Shown: positions 7,041 through 15,426 of the stretch, one piece after another
How the letters are laid out: every line of letters starts with the position of its first letter
How positions within the stretch are numbered: position 1 is the first letter of the stretch
Source: a candidate division WOR-1 bacterium RIFOXYB2_FULL_48_7
Lineage (GTDB): Bacteria > Margulisbacteria > WOR-1 > O2-12-FULL-45-9 > XYB2-FULL-48-7
Length of the DNA stretch: 25,370 bases
Direction of reading: 5' to 3'
Assembly: GCA_001771615.1 (NCBI GenBank)
Contig: MEUF01000082.1
Coordinates: forward strand, 8,696 to 34,065
Position numbers and translations under genes: made by a program
Notes under the pieces: generated by a model
The model's database searches: none
What the model saw: only the letters and a program-made list of their open reading frames with translations
What the model was told of the DNA's origin: nothing

Positions 7041-7547
7041 ATGAATATTGTATTAATTGGATTTATGGGTTCGGGCAAGACAACCGTCGGCCGCAAACTG
7101 GCCGAACGGTTGGGTTTTGAGTTCCACGATTCCGATGATTTGATCGAAAAAACCAGCCAGCGGACAATTAGCGAAATCTTTCAGCGGGATGGTGAAACAT
7201 ATTTTCGCGATTTGGAGACAGAGGTTTTGCGTTCCCTGCAGGGCAGCGAAAAACAGATCCTGGCTACAGGTGGTGGGGTTGTCCTGCGCCTGGAAAATGT
7301 TGAATTACTGAAAAAACTTGGGCCGGTGATTTTATTAAATGCCTCGGTTGAGGCCATTCATCAACGGACCAAAATGGCGACACATCGGCCGCTCTTACAG
7401 GTGGATAATCCTAGGCAGGAAATAGAAAAACGTTTGGCCGATCGGCATTCAGCGTATACGGCGGCAGCGGATTACAGCATTGAAACAACCCATCTGACCC
7501 CTGATCAGGTAACGGAGGCGATCATAAAATGGCTAAAATCAAGGTAG
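7041..7547 (+). CDS. aroK: Shikimate kinase
   Basis: The 168-residue kinase phosphorylates shikimate at the 3-hydroxyl with ATP, a late step to chorismate and aromatic amino acids. It has the P-loop GFMGSGKT at 7-14, the shikimate-binding FHDSDDLIE, ETYFRDLE, ATGGGVVL and the lid region with RPLLQ, all in normal order and spacing. The ATG lies 9 bases after the tRNA and has no Shine-Dalgarno sequence; maturation of the tRNA 3' end would leave a transcript with almost no leader. The 3' end overlaps aroB by 19 bases. aroL cannot be told from aroK by sequence alone, but aroK-aroB pairing is the common arrangement. Confidence 0.96.
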   Translation: MNIVLIGFMGSGKTTVGRKLAERLGFEFHDSDDLIEKTSQRTISEIFQRDGETYFRDLETEVLRSLQGSEKQILATGGGVVLRLENVELLKKLGPVILLNASVEAIHQRTKMATHRPLLQVDNPRQEIEKRLADRHSAYTAAADYSIETTHLTPDQVTEAIIKWLKSR

Positions 7548-8638
7548 ATCTGGATAAAAGAAGCTACGAAATAATTGTCGGGATAGAAAATCTCAACGAT
7601 TTGGGGAAATTGATTGAGGAACAGGGCTGGGGCAAAGAAATTATTCTGATCACAGATCCTTTGGTCAACGATTTATATGGGCAGCAGGTGCTTAAGGGGT
7701 TACGTCACCGAACCAAGGTGATCGAAGTGCCGCGTGGCGAACGATATAAAAATATTAAGGAATGTTCACGTATTTTTGATGAGTTGGCCAAATATGGGGC
7801 TCACCGGGACTGTCTGGTCATTGCCCTGGGTGGTGGGGTGATTGGAGATCTCGCCGGTTACGTGGCGGCATCTTACATGCGGGGAGTCAATTATATTCAG
7901 GTCCCAACAACGCTTTTGGCGCAGGTTGATTCAGCTATTGGCGGGAAAACAGGCATCAATCACCCAAAATGTAAAAATATGATTGGCGCCTTTTGGCAGC
8001 CGAAACTTGTCTGTATCGATGTTAAGACCTTGACCACGTTGCCGGCCAGAGAATTACGGACCGGTCTGGCAGAAGTCGTCAAGTATGGAGTAATCAAGGA
8101 CGAAGCATTTTTTGTTTTCCTCGAAGAAAACGCCCATCACCTTAATACCAAAGCTTTTGAAGACCCGCAGCTGGTCAAGGGGGCGCTCAAGCTCTGGCAG
8201 ACTATCGTTACCGAGTCGGCCAAAATCAAGGCGGCGGTGGTTGAAAAAGACGAGACAGAGGCAGGGTTGAGGATGATCCTCAATTTCGGCCATACGATCG
8301 GCCATGCCCTGGAAACCTTGACCTCTTACGATGAATATAACCACGGTGAGGCGGTGGCCATAGGCATGGTGGCTGCAACCGTCTTGGCCCATAAGCTGGG
8401 CAGCGTGTCAGAGACAGTTGTTATTAGGGTGAAAAACTTGCTGGACAAGCTTGGCTTGCCGGTTGAAATTAAACGCTTATCGGCTAAAAAACTAATCAGT
8501 GCCATGGAAATTGACAAAAAGGCGACCACCGGACGCCTCCGGTTTGTTTTGCCAGAGAAGATAGGGAAGGTTATCATCCGAGATGATGTCCCCCTTAAAA
8601 CGGTCCGTCAAGCGCTCGAGGAGATTGGTGCCAGATGA
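7529..8638 (+). CDS. aroB: 3-dehydroquinate synthase
   Basis: AroB cyclises DAHP to 3-dehydroquinate using NAD and a divalent metal, the second step of the shikimate pathway. The 369-residue protein has the NAD-binding GGGVIGDLAGYVA near 101-113, the substrate loop VPTTLLAQVDSAIGGKTGIN (125-144), KNMIGAFWQP and GLAEVVKYG (179-187). The metal ligands are E182, H255 (LNFGH) and H272 (HGEAV). All canonical residues are in place, so this copy should serve the shikimate pathway. A second, divergent member of the same superfamily lies at 22656-23738. It overlaps aroK by 19 bases and tyrS by 4 bases. Confidence 0.97.
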   Translation: MAKIKVDLDKRSYEIIVGIENLNDLGKLIEEQGWGKEIILITDPLVNDLYGQQVLKGLRHRTKVIEVPRGERYKNIKECSRIFDELAKYGAHRDCLVIALGGGVIGDLAGYVAASYMRGVNYIQVPTTLLAQVDSAIGGKTGINHPKCKNMIGAFWQPKLVCIDVKTLTTLPARELRTGLAEVVKYGVIKDEAFFVFLEENAHHLNTKAFEDPQLVKGALKLWQTIVTESAKIKAAVVEKDETEAGLRMILNFGHTIGHALETLTSYDEYNHGEAVAIGMVAATVLAHKLGSVSETVVIRVKNLLDKLGLPVEIKRLSAKKLISAMEIDKKATTGRLRFVLPEKIGKVIIRDDVPLKTVRQALEEIGAR

Positions 8639-9795
8639 ACGAACAACTGGCGATCATCAAACGCGGGACAGTTGAATTGATACCGGAAGCGGAATTAATC
8701 AAAAAACTCCAGGCCAAACGGCCATTGCGCATCAAATTCGGGGCTGATCCATCGGCCCCTGATATCCACCTGGGGCATACAGTAGTGCTTAATAAGCTGC
8801 GCCAATTGCAGGAGCTGGGACACGAGGTAATCTTTTTGATCGGTGATTTTACCGCCATGATTGGTGACCCGACGGGAAAATCGGAAACCAGAAAACCGCT
8901 GACCCGCGAGCAAATAGCACAAAATGCCAAAACCTACCAGGAACAGGCTTTTAAAATATTAGACAAGAAAAAAACCAAGATTGTTTACAATAGCCACTGG
9001 CTAAGCCAGCTGAAGGCCGCAGATATCGTTGCGCTGGCCGCCAAGCACACTGTTGCCCGTATGTTGGAAAGGGACGATTTTGCCAAGCGTTACAAATCGG
9101 AAACGGCCATTTCCATCCATGAGTTTTTGTATCCGTTATTCCAGGGTTATGATTCAGTGGAGTTAAAAGCGGATGTTGAAGTGGGCGGCACCGATCAAAA
9201 ATTTAATATGCTGGTCGGCCGTGAACTGCAGCGGGAATGGGGGCAGGAGCCGCAGGCAATCATCACCCTGCCTTTGCTGGAAGGGACCGATGGGGTGCAA
9301 AAAATGAGCAAATCCCTTAATAATTATATTGGGGTAACAGAGCCCCCGGCGGAAATTTTTGGCAAAACCATGTCTATTTCTGATTTGCTGATGCTCAAAT
9401 ATTATGAGCTCTTGACGGATATTTCGTTGGATGAGGTCAAATTGATGCATCCCAAAGAGGCGAAAATGCGCTTGGCGAGTATCTTGGTAGAGCGATTTTA
9501 CAACCAGGAAACTGCCCGCCAGGCTAAGGATGAATTTGAATCGATCTTTAAGGAAGGAAAAACTCCTGACCAGATCGATAAGCTAAAATTGAGGGAAACA
9601 AAAATAAATATTATTGATTTACTTCTGTCCGCTCAGTTTGCCTCCTCGCGAAGCGAAGCCAAGAGGCTGATCCAGCAGGGGGGGGTATCGGTTGATGAAG
9701 AAGCTATCAGTGATGAAAAATGTAATCTGGAAATATCCGTTGAACGTTTGCTCAGAGTCGGTAAAAGAAAATTTCTCCGGATTATAGGGGGGTAA
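8635..9795 (+). CDS. tyrS: Tyrosyl-tRNA synthetase
   Basis: This class I aminoacyl-tRNA synthetase charges tRNA-Tyr. The Rossmann core has KFGADPSAPDIHLGH with the HIGH-type motif HLGH at 45-48, then GDFTAMIGDPTGKS. The KMSKS loop is at 223-227. A C-terminal S4 RNA-binding domain covers about 325-386. The short insert and GADPS.PD.HLGH context are those of the TyrZ-like bacterial subgroup, not the E. coli TyrS type. A run of eight G falls in the S4 domain (9678-9685) without disturbing the frame. The start overlaps the aroB stop by 4 bases, placing tyrosine use directly after two shikimate genes; only 3 bases separate its end from the first polysaccharide gene. Confidence 0.97.
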   Translation: MNEQLAIIKRGTVELIPEAELIKKLQAKRPLRIKFGADPSAPDIHLGHTVVLNKLRQLQELGHEVIFLIGDFTAMIGDPTGKSETRKPLTREQIAQNAKTYQEQAFKILDKKKTKIVYNSHWLSQLKAADIVALAAKHTVARMLERDDFAKRYKSETAISIHEFLYPLFQGYDSVELKADVEVGGTDQKFNMLVGRELQREWGQEPQAIITLPLLEGTDGVQKMSKSLNNYIGVTEPPAEIFGKTMSISDLLMLKYYELLTDISLDEVKLMHPKEAKMRLASILVERFYNQETARQAKDEFESIFKEGKTPDQIDKLKLRETKINIIDLLLSAQFASSRSEAKRLIQQGGVSVDEEAISDEKCNLEISVERLLRVGKRKFLRIIGG

Positions 9796-9798
9796 ATA

Positions 9799-10782
9799 GT
9801 GTCAGAAGCCGAGTTGGCTTTTTGCGTCCCCACCTACAATCGGGCGGCTTATTTGGACGCTTGCCTTGAAAACCTGGTTTCTCAAGCCAGAAAGTTCCAA
9901 ATCCCCATTTATATATCTGACAACGCCTCGACAGATGACACCTCGCTTGTCGTTGCCAAATATCAGGCAATTTACCCCTTAATCAGCTATGAAAAAAATA
10001 ATGACAATATCGGCCCGGACAGGAATTTTGAAAAAGTCCTGAAAATGTCGTCGACCGCCTATGCCTGGCTATGTAGTGATGATGACCGGTTAGCCCCTGA
10101 GGCCGTTGAAGAGGTTATGAAAATAATTCAGGCTCGACAGCCCGCCATGATTGTGGTCAACGGCGGCAGAAAAGAGAGGCGGGGGATAAATGGCCGGGTC
10201 AAAACGTTGGCGGCTGGTGAATTGACCGATCGCAATGAACTCTTGGCCAAGTTAGGTTGGCACATGACCTGGTTGAGCTGTCTGATATTTAGCCGGCAGC
10301 TTATTTCCCAGGGAAACTTTGCCCGTTATTATCAGACTAATTTTTTACAGTTCAGTGTTGTTTTTGACTATCTGGCCAGAGCCGTTGAGCCAGTATATTA
10401 TGTTGCAAAACCGCTGGTTAATAACGCAAATTTCAGCGTTCCCGCCTGGTATCAAGAGGCTTTTGCAATTTTTGGCCGAAAATGGCATGACCAGGTTATG
10501 GCCCTGCCGGAGGTTTATTCGCAAACAGCCAAAAAGGCCTGTATCAAGGTCCATGGGGTAAAAAGTCGGCTTTTTGGTTTTAAGGGGTTAATAATTTCTA
10601 AATTACTGGGATATTATAATTACTCCATTTATGCGGAATATTCGCGGTATTTTGCCATGATCTCTGATTTGCCGAAATGGTTTTTCTTCTTATTGGCAGT
10701 CATTCCTCTGCCGCCGTTTGTCGCCAAAATATTTAAAGCCAATTATGAACGGCTCTATAAAATGATGTTGAGGCTGGTTTAA
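9799..10782 (+). CDS. Glycosyltransferase family 2
   Basis: The 327-residue protein has a GT-A fold: FCVPTYNR at 8-15, ISDNASTDDT at 39-48 and a metal-binding acidic triad S-D-D-D at 93-96. The stretch NNDNIGPDRNFEKV at 67-80 resembles that of transferases adding dideoxysugars such as abequose in O-antigen synthesis, which would suit the CDP-dideoxysugar genes downstream, but this is weak evidence. A hydrophobic segment near 294-312 could attach the protein to the membrane. Translation starts at a GTG, with a GGGGGG stretch in tyrS acting as ribosome-binding site. It opens the polysaccharide locus and its stop overlaps the next ATG by one base (TAATG). Donor and acceptor are not known. Confidence 0.88.
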   Translation: MSEAELAFCVPTYNRAAYLDACLENLVSQARKFQIPIYISDNASTDDTSLVVAKYQAIYPLISYEKNNDNIGPDRNFEKVLKMSSTAYAWLCSDDDRLAPEAVEEVMKIIQARQPAMIVVNGGRKERRGINGRVKTLAAGELTDRNELLAKLGWHMTWLSCLIFSRQLISQGNFARYYQTNFLQFSVVFDYLARAVEPVYYVAKPLVNNANFSVPAWYQEAFAIFGRKWHDQVMALPEVYSQTAKKACIKVHGVKSRLFGFKGLIISKLLGYYNYSIYAEYSRYFAMISDLPKWFFFLLAVIPLPPFVAKIFKANYERLYKMMLRLV

Positions 10783-12242
10783 TGAGCGAAAATATTACGC
10801 AGAGAATTGCCCGCAACTTTTCCTGGTTAATAGTCGGAACAACGATCAGCGGCTTGGCCAATTTTGCCTTAGTGATGTACTTGGCCAGGGTGCTGGGAGT
10901 GGCGGCTTTTGGCATTTTGAATTTTGTCCTGGCTTTTTTAAGCTATCTTATTTTATTTGTGGATTCCGGCCTTTCCCTGTTAGGGACCAGGGAGATAGCC
11001 CGCCGGCGGGAGGCTGCCGGCAGCCTGGCGGTCAACATCTTGCTGGTCCGCTTTATTATTGCTGTCGTGGTCTTTGCCTTGGCTGTTTTGCTGGTTATCT
11101 TGACGCCACAAAGTTGGGAAATAAAAGGCTTATTTATCCTGGCCTTTTTGTTTGTCTTCGGACGGGCTTTGAATACTGATTGGGCATTTCAAGGTTTGGA
11201 GACAATGAAATATATTGCCTGGCACCGGGTCTTGTTTTCCCTGTCGGTCTTAACCTTAACGGCCATCTTTGTCCATGGTCCGGCCGATCTCCTGCTGGTG
11301 CCGTTAATGAAATTTATCCCCAGTCTTGTTTTAGCCGGCCTGTTTGTTCTTTTGATTATAAACGTATCACCAAAAGATCAACCAATCGGCCTGACGCCAA
11401 AAAAATGGCTCCACTATTGGTGGCAAGCTGTACCTTTGGGAGCTTCAATGATTCTTATCCAGGTCTACACCAATTTGGATACAATCATGCTGGGTTTTAT
11501 GGATAGTGCGGAGGTTGTCGGCTACTATAACGCGGCTTATCAGGTGTTTTTTGTGCTGGTCGGTCTGTTTTCTCTCTGGCAATCAACCGCCATTCCAGTC
11601 TCGACAACAAACCTGGCAAAAGATAAAAACCTGGCGGCGGGATTCATAACCAAATATTTCCGGTTAACCATGTTGGTCGTTTTCCCCCTTGTCATGGGGA
11701 CATTTATTGCCGCCCCGCTTATTATTAAGCTGCTCTTTGGTGCGGCCTACCAGCCGGCCAGTTTGGCTTTGCAGCTCCTGATCTGGATTTTGATCCCGAT
11801 TGCCGTAGGGAGTACTTACGGGATATTAATCCTTGTTCCAGCCGGTTTGTATAATCAGTTTTTGGCGGCGGTAATGGTTGGCGCACTAGTCAATGTGGTT
11901 TTAAATTTTCTGCTAATCCCGCCATATAGTTTTATTGGGGCGGCAATTGCCACAATTATGGCCGAAATATCTGCCGGGACCATTGCGCTATATTTTGCCG
12001 GCAAGGTATTGAAAACAAGTTTAATGCCTTTTTTTGTCAGGCCTTTTCTGGTGACAATCCTTGCCGCGGCTTTTGCCTGGGTGGTGGCCAGGGCATGTAA
12101 TATCCAGTCGACAGCCTGGCAGTCAGTTGTGACGATGTTTATATTTGCTCTGACCTATGTAGCGATTTCCAGCTATCGGGAGTATGGTTTCATCAGGGAT
12201 TTCATCCAAAATATGTCCAACAAGGTAAATGAAAAACTTTAA
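10782..12242 (+). CDS. Wzx-type polysaccharide flippase (oligosaccharide translocase)
   Basis: The 486-residue protein is hydrophobic throughout, with about 12-14 transmembrane segments. It opens with RIARNFSWLIVGTTISGLANFALVMYLAR-type sequence (8-36) typical of the polysaccharide biosynthesis branch of the MOP superfamily, followed by FDSGLSLLGTREIARR-like sequence near 64-80. It probably flips undecaprenyl-diphosphate-linked oligosaccharide repeat units to the periplasmic face of the inner membrane. The presence of a Wzx-type flippase and no ABC transporter pair suggests a Wzy-dependent route, although no clear Wzy polymerase is seen. It overlaps its upstream gene by 1 base and its downstream gene by 14. 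Confidence 0.92.
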   Translation: MSENITQRIARNFSWLIVGTTISGLANFALVMYLARVLGVAAFGILNFVLAFLSYLILFVDSGLSLLGTREIARRREAAGSLAVNILLVRFIIAVVVFALAVLLVILTPQSWEIKGLFILAFLFVFGRALNTDWAFQGLETMKYIAWHRVLFSLSVLTLTAIFVHGPADLLLVPLMKFIPSLVLAGLFVLLIINVSPKDQPIGLTPKKWLHYWWQAVPLGASMILIQVYTNLDTIMLGFMDSAEVVGYYNAAYQVFFVLVGLFSLWQSTAIPVSTTNLAKDKNLAAGFITKYFRLTMLVVFPLVMGTFIAAPLIIKLLFGAAYQPASLALQLLIWILIPIAVGSTYGILILVPAGLYNQFLAAVMVGALVNVVLNFLLIPPYSFIGAAIATIMAEISAGTIALYFAGKVLKTSLMPFFVRPFLVTILAAAFAWVVARACNIQSTAWQSVVTMFIFALTYVAISSYREYGFIRDFIQNMSNKVNEKL

Positions 12243-13122
12243 ACTTACGATTATCGTCCTGCATTGGAATCAGCTCGCCGTGACACGGGCGTGCTTAAAA
12301 TCTTTACTGGAAGGTTCTTCCGCCCGGTATCAGGTCCTTTTGGTCGATAATGGTTCAGTGGACGGTTCAGCGGAGCTCCTGATCAAGGAATTTCCCCAGG
12401 TAAATCTGATAAAAAACAAAACCAACCTGGGCTTTGCTGCCGGCAATAATGTTGGCATCAAAGCGGCCTTGGCAAGCGGGGCAGAGCGGATCATGCTGTT
12501 GAATAATGATACGATTGTGGAATCAACGGCAATTTTCGAACTTGACCGGACCCCCTTTGATATCTCTTCTCCCAAAATCATGGTTTATGACCAGCCGGAA
12601 CGTGTCTGGTTCAATGGCGGGGGTTTTCTGCCTGTCCTTAACAAGCCAACCCATATCAACTATTATGCCCTGGATAATTCCGATATGACTATGCCATTCC
12701 CGACCGCTTGGATCTCCGGCTGTTGCCTATTGGCCGGGAGGCAGGTTTTTGAAGCAATCGGTTTGCTGGATGAGGATTACTACCATGGTTATGAAGATGT
12801 CGACTGGTGCTGTCGGGCTAAACAGGCCGGTTTTTCTATTGGGGTCATCCCGAAAGCCAAAATATTCCATAAATTCGCCGTCTCTGCCGGCGGCAAATAT
12901 TCCGCTTTTTATACTTACTTTCGCACTCGAAATAATTTGTTGTTTTTCCGCAAAAGGAAGTGGTGGTTTTCATTGTTGTTAAATCTCCTGACTTTTCCTG
13001 TCTATTCCTTTTTAATCTCATTTAAAAATCAGGACAAATTGGCGATCAAGGCGACCGCGAAAGCGGTTAGTGACTTTTTCTTTGGGCGTTATGGGAAGGG
13101 ATCGGCGGATGAATTTATTTAA
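12229..13122 (+). CDS. Glycosyltransferase family 2, rhamnosyltransferase-like
   Basis: This 297-residue enzyme belongs to the WcaE/RfbN-like GT2 group. It begins with LTIIVLHWNQ, then VLLVDNGSVDGS at 36-47. The nucleotide-sugar region KNKTNLGFAAGNN is at 62-74, LLNND at 90-94, and the acceptor-side acidic motif GYEDVDWCCRAKQAG follows in the C-terminal half. One hydrophobic segment near 240-260 may anchor it to the membrane. It should add one sugar to the lipid-linked repeat unit at the cytoplasmic face. The group includes rhamnosyltransferases but specificity cannot be read from sequence. It overlaps the Wzx gene and the GT-C gene by 14 bases each. Confidence 0.9.
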   Translation: MKNFKLTIIVLHWNQLAVTRACLKSLLEGSSARYQVLLVDNGSVDGSAELLIKEFPQVNLIKNKTNLGFAAGNNVGIKAALASGAERIMLLNNDTIVESTAIFELDRTPFDISSPKIMVYDQPERVWFNGGGFLPVLNKPTHINYYALDNSDMTMPFPTAWISGCCLLAGRQVFEAIGLLDEDYYHGYEDVDWCCRAKQAGFSIGVIPKAKIFHKFAVSAGGKYSAFYTYFRTRNNLLFFRKRKWWFSLLLNLLTFPVYSFLISFKNQDKLAIKATAKAVSDFFFGRYGKGSADEFI

Positions 13123-14656
13123 GGAGAAAAAATGGCTGGTGCTGCTGGCCATTTTGCTGCTTGGCGGCGCCATCAGATTATATCAGCCCACCTTTCGCAG
13201 TTTGTGGGGGGACGAAGCCCATAGTTGGTATTTAGCGCAGCTGTTGTTGGTTGCTCCAATGAATTATTTTGCAGCTCTGATTGCTGATACTCACCTGCCG
13301 GTTTATTTTATGCTCTTATCAGCCTGGATCAAACTGATGGGGACGAGTGAATTTGGCCTGCGGCTTCTCTCCATCCTCCTCGGCACGCTGACTCTGCCTT
13401 TAATGTATCTGTTAAGCCAGAAAATCTTTAATCAAACAAAACTCAGCCTGATCAGCGTGTATTTATTGGCTCTGTCACCTTTGGCTATTATGCATTCACA
13501 AGAGATCCGACTCTACGGCTTATTGCTTATGTTATCAATCGTTTCTACGTATTTCTTTTACAGCCTTGCCGTTGAGCAGGAGGTGTCCGGCAAGAAAGTT
13601 TTACTGTATTTAACTGCGACAACGCTGTTTTTATATACCCATCTATTTGCCGTTCTCCTGATTGGCGCGCAGTTTGTCTGGGTGGCCATGGCATATTTGA
13701 CTACTAAAAACAGAAAATTGTTTTGGACAGCCGGCGCTACTCTGGCCTCACTTTTCCTGGCCTTACCTTTTTACCTCCCCTTGATATTATCTAATATTGG
13801 TAATGTGGTCGGGCAGACTTCCGATATGGCTTTTGCTTCCTTTCCTTGGTATTTAAAGCTGCCTTTGTATCTCTTTGTGCTTAATTTGGGAGAAACAGTC
13901 GCACCCTGGAACTGGTTGCTGATTTTACCGATGGGACTCTTCTTGTTTGTTGTGTTGATTTCCACGCCAAAGCTTTTACAAGATAAAAGGAATATTTTTT
14001 GTTTATTTATGCTGGTTGTCCCGCTGCTCTTGGCAGCTTTCTTGATCAAGGCGACCCTGCCAAAATATTTAATCATATGTTTGCCATTTTTAATCCTGCT
14101 CTATAGCCGGGTACTGAATTCATTTAATAACGCCTTAATGACAATAATGATGCTGACTATTCTCTCGCTAGGCTTTCTGGGGGCAACAAGAAACTATTAT
14201 TTGCTGCAAGAATATCATAATGCCAATCAAATCGAGCCTTGGCGGTTAATTGCCGGGGAAATTGCCGCCAACTATCAAACCGGTGATATTGTTGTAGGGA
14301 CAAACCATCATGTTGTTGGCCGGCTGCTCCAATATTATCTTAATGGGAATCGCTGCCAAAAATTTCTTGTTTATGATTTGCAAGGCCAGCAACTGGCCGA
14401 AAGTGAGTTGGCCAACGCGAATCGGCTCTGGTTTGTTGCCCAGATTCAGGACGACCGGGCTTTCCCTCTGGGTTACCCAAAAAAGTTCCTGGCAATTCTG
14501 CGAAATAGGTATCTGCTTCAGCGGCAATTGAAATATGTCCCGTACGATCAGACCTTGGTAGCCAAGCTGGGGATAAACCGTCATGTTGGCTGGCCAAATA
14601 GGGTAGTTCTACAGCTCTATAAATCAAGGTATAATAAGTCAGGAGGGGTCAAATGA
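13109..14656 (+). CDS. GT-C membrane glycosyltransferase, family 39-like (ArnT/PMT superfamily)
   Basis: The 515-residue protein has about 11-12 transmembrane helices and a C-terminal soluble tail, as in the ArnT/PMT superfamily. The first periplasmic loop has the acidic motif WGDEAHSWY near 33-41, with the expected catalytic Asp, followed by DTHLPVYF near 60-67 and HSQEIRLYGLLL. Such enzymes transfer a sugar from a polyprenyl phosphate to an acceptor in the periplasm. The GtrB- and GtrA-like genes at 23735-25062 could make and flip its donor. A GTG at 13070 would give a longer form, but the ATG at 13109 is preferred: AAGGG lies 8 bases upstream, the product then begins with a short cationic segment and the first helix, and the overlap with the upstream gene falls to 14 bases. 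The 3' end overlaps rfbF by 4 bases. Confidence 0.88.
   Translation: MNLFKEKKWLVLLAILLLGGAIRLYQPTFRSLWGDEAHSWYLAQLLLVAPMNYFAALIADTHLPVYFMLLSAWIKLMGTSEFGLRLLSILLGTLTLPLMYLLSQKIFNQTKLSLISVYLLALSPLAIMHSQEIRLYGLLLMLSIVSTYFFYSLAVEQEVSGKKVLLYLTATTLFLYTHLFAVLLIGAQFVWVAMAYLTTKNRKLFWTAGATLASLFLALPFYLPLILSNIGNVVGQTSDMAFASFPWYLKLPLYLFVLNLGETVAPWNWLLILPMGLFLFVVLISTPKLLQDKRNIFCLFMLVVPLLLAAFLIKATLPKYLIICLPFLILLYSRVLNSFNNALMTIMMLTILSLGFLGATRNYYLLQEYHNANQIEPWRLIAGEIAANYQTGDIVVGTNHHVVGRLLQYYLNGNRCQKFLVYDLQGQQLAESELANANRLWFVAQIQDDRAFPLGYPKKFLAILRNRYLLQRQLKYVPYDQTLVAKLGINRHVGWPNRVVLQLYKSRYNKSGGVK
14641..14648 (+). promoter_or_regulatory. Ribosome-binding site of rfbF
   Basis: AGGAGGGG sits 4 bases before the ATG at 14653, with the AGGAGG core ending 6 bases before it. 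It is one of the best Shine-Dalgarno matches in the window and fixes the rfbF start. It shows that internal genes here use classical ribosome binding, in contrast to the operon-head genes. Confidence 0.75.
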
Positions 14657-15426
14657 AAGTTGTAATTCTTGCGGGCGGTTATGGGACAAGAATCGGGGAA
14701 GAATCGGCTATTAAGCCAAAGCCAATGGTGGAAATTGGCGAAAAACCGATCCTCTGGCATATCATGAAGATCTATTCCTTTTACGGTTTTAATGACTTTG
14801 TTATCTGCCTTGGATATAAGGGATATCAAATCAAAGAATATTTTGCCAATTATTTTCTTCACGAATCGGACGTCACTTTTGATTTTAGCGACCAAAGCCG
14901 CAAAATTATCCACACCAGCATGGCTGAACCCTGGAAAGTAACTCTGGTCAACACGGGAACAGAGACTCAAACCGGTGGTCGTATCAGGCGCATAAGGCAG
15001 TATGTTGGTAATGAGCCGTTCATGATGACTTACGGTGATGGCTTGGCCGATGTAAACATTAAACAGTTAGCTGATTTTCACCAGAAACACGGCAAATTAG
15101 CTACTATAACCTCGACCAAACCGTCGGGTCGATTTGGGGCATTAAGCCTGGGTAAAGCTGACATCGTCGAACGTTTTCAGGAGAAACCAGAAGGGGATGG
15201 GGCCTGGATTAATGCCGGATTTTTCGTTTTGTCGCCCAAAGTCATTGATTACATCAAAGATGACGCTGTATTGTTTGAAAAAGAACCGCTGGAAACCCTG
15301 GCCAATGACGGGCAATTAGTTGCCTTCAAACATAGCGGGTTTTGGCAACCAATGGATACGCTAAGAGAGAAGAACTTATTAGAAAATATGTGGCAATCGG
15401 GCAAGGCCCCATGGAAAAAATGGTAA
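14653..15426 (+). CDS. rfbF: Glucose-1-phosphate cytidylyltransferase
   Basis: RfbF makes CDP-glucose from CTP and glucose-1-phosphate, the entry step of CDP-3,6-dideoxyhexose synthesis. The 257-residue protein starts with the nucleotidyltransferase signature LAGGYGTRIGEES (6-18), followed by KPKPMVEIGEKPILWHIMK, and it has MTYGDGLADV with the metal-binding Asp. Length and whole-protein pattern match RfbF and not glucose-1-phosphate thymidylyl- or uridylyltransferases. Its start overlaps the GT-C stop by 4 bases. Its end overlaps rfbG by 16 bases, and rfbF-rfbG-rfbH order is the standard one. Confidence 0.97.
   Translation: MKVVILAGGYGTRIGEESAIKPKPMVEIGEKPILWHIMKIYSFYGFNDFVICLGYKGYQIKEYFANYFLHESDVTFDFSDQSRKIIHTSMAEPWKVTLVNTGTETQTGGRIRRIRQYVGNEPFMMTYGDGLADVNIKQLADFHQKHGKLATITSTKPSGRFGALSLGKADIVERFQEKPEGDGAWINAGFFVLSPKVIDYIKDDAVLFEKEPLETLANDGQLVAFKHSGFWQPMDTLREKNLLENMWQSGKAPWKKW

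Noticed and set aside
9760..9830. JUMPStart/ops element or a terminator between tyrS and the polysaccharide genes
   Set aside because: The gap is only 3 bases; no ops-like sequence and no GC-rich hairpin followed by T residues is visible.
13771..14584. Open frames on the minus strand inside the GT-C gene
   Set aside because: They are shadows of the plus-strand gene: no recognisable domain, no ribosome-binding sites, and the plus frame has clear family motifs.
15342..15410. Upstream start for rfbG
   Set aside because: It would overlap rfbF by 85 bases and add residues not found in CDP-glucose dehydratases; the ATG at 15411 or 15420 fits the family.
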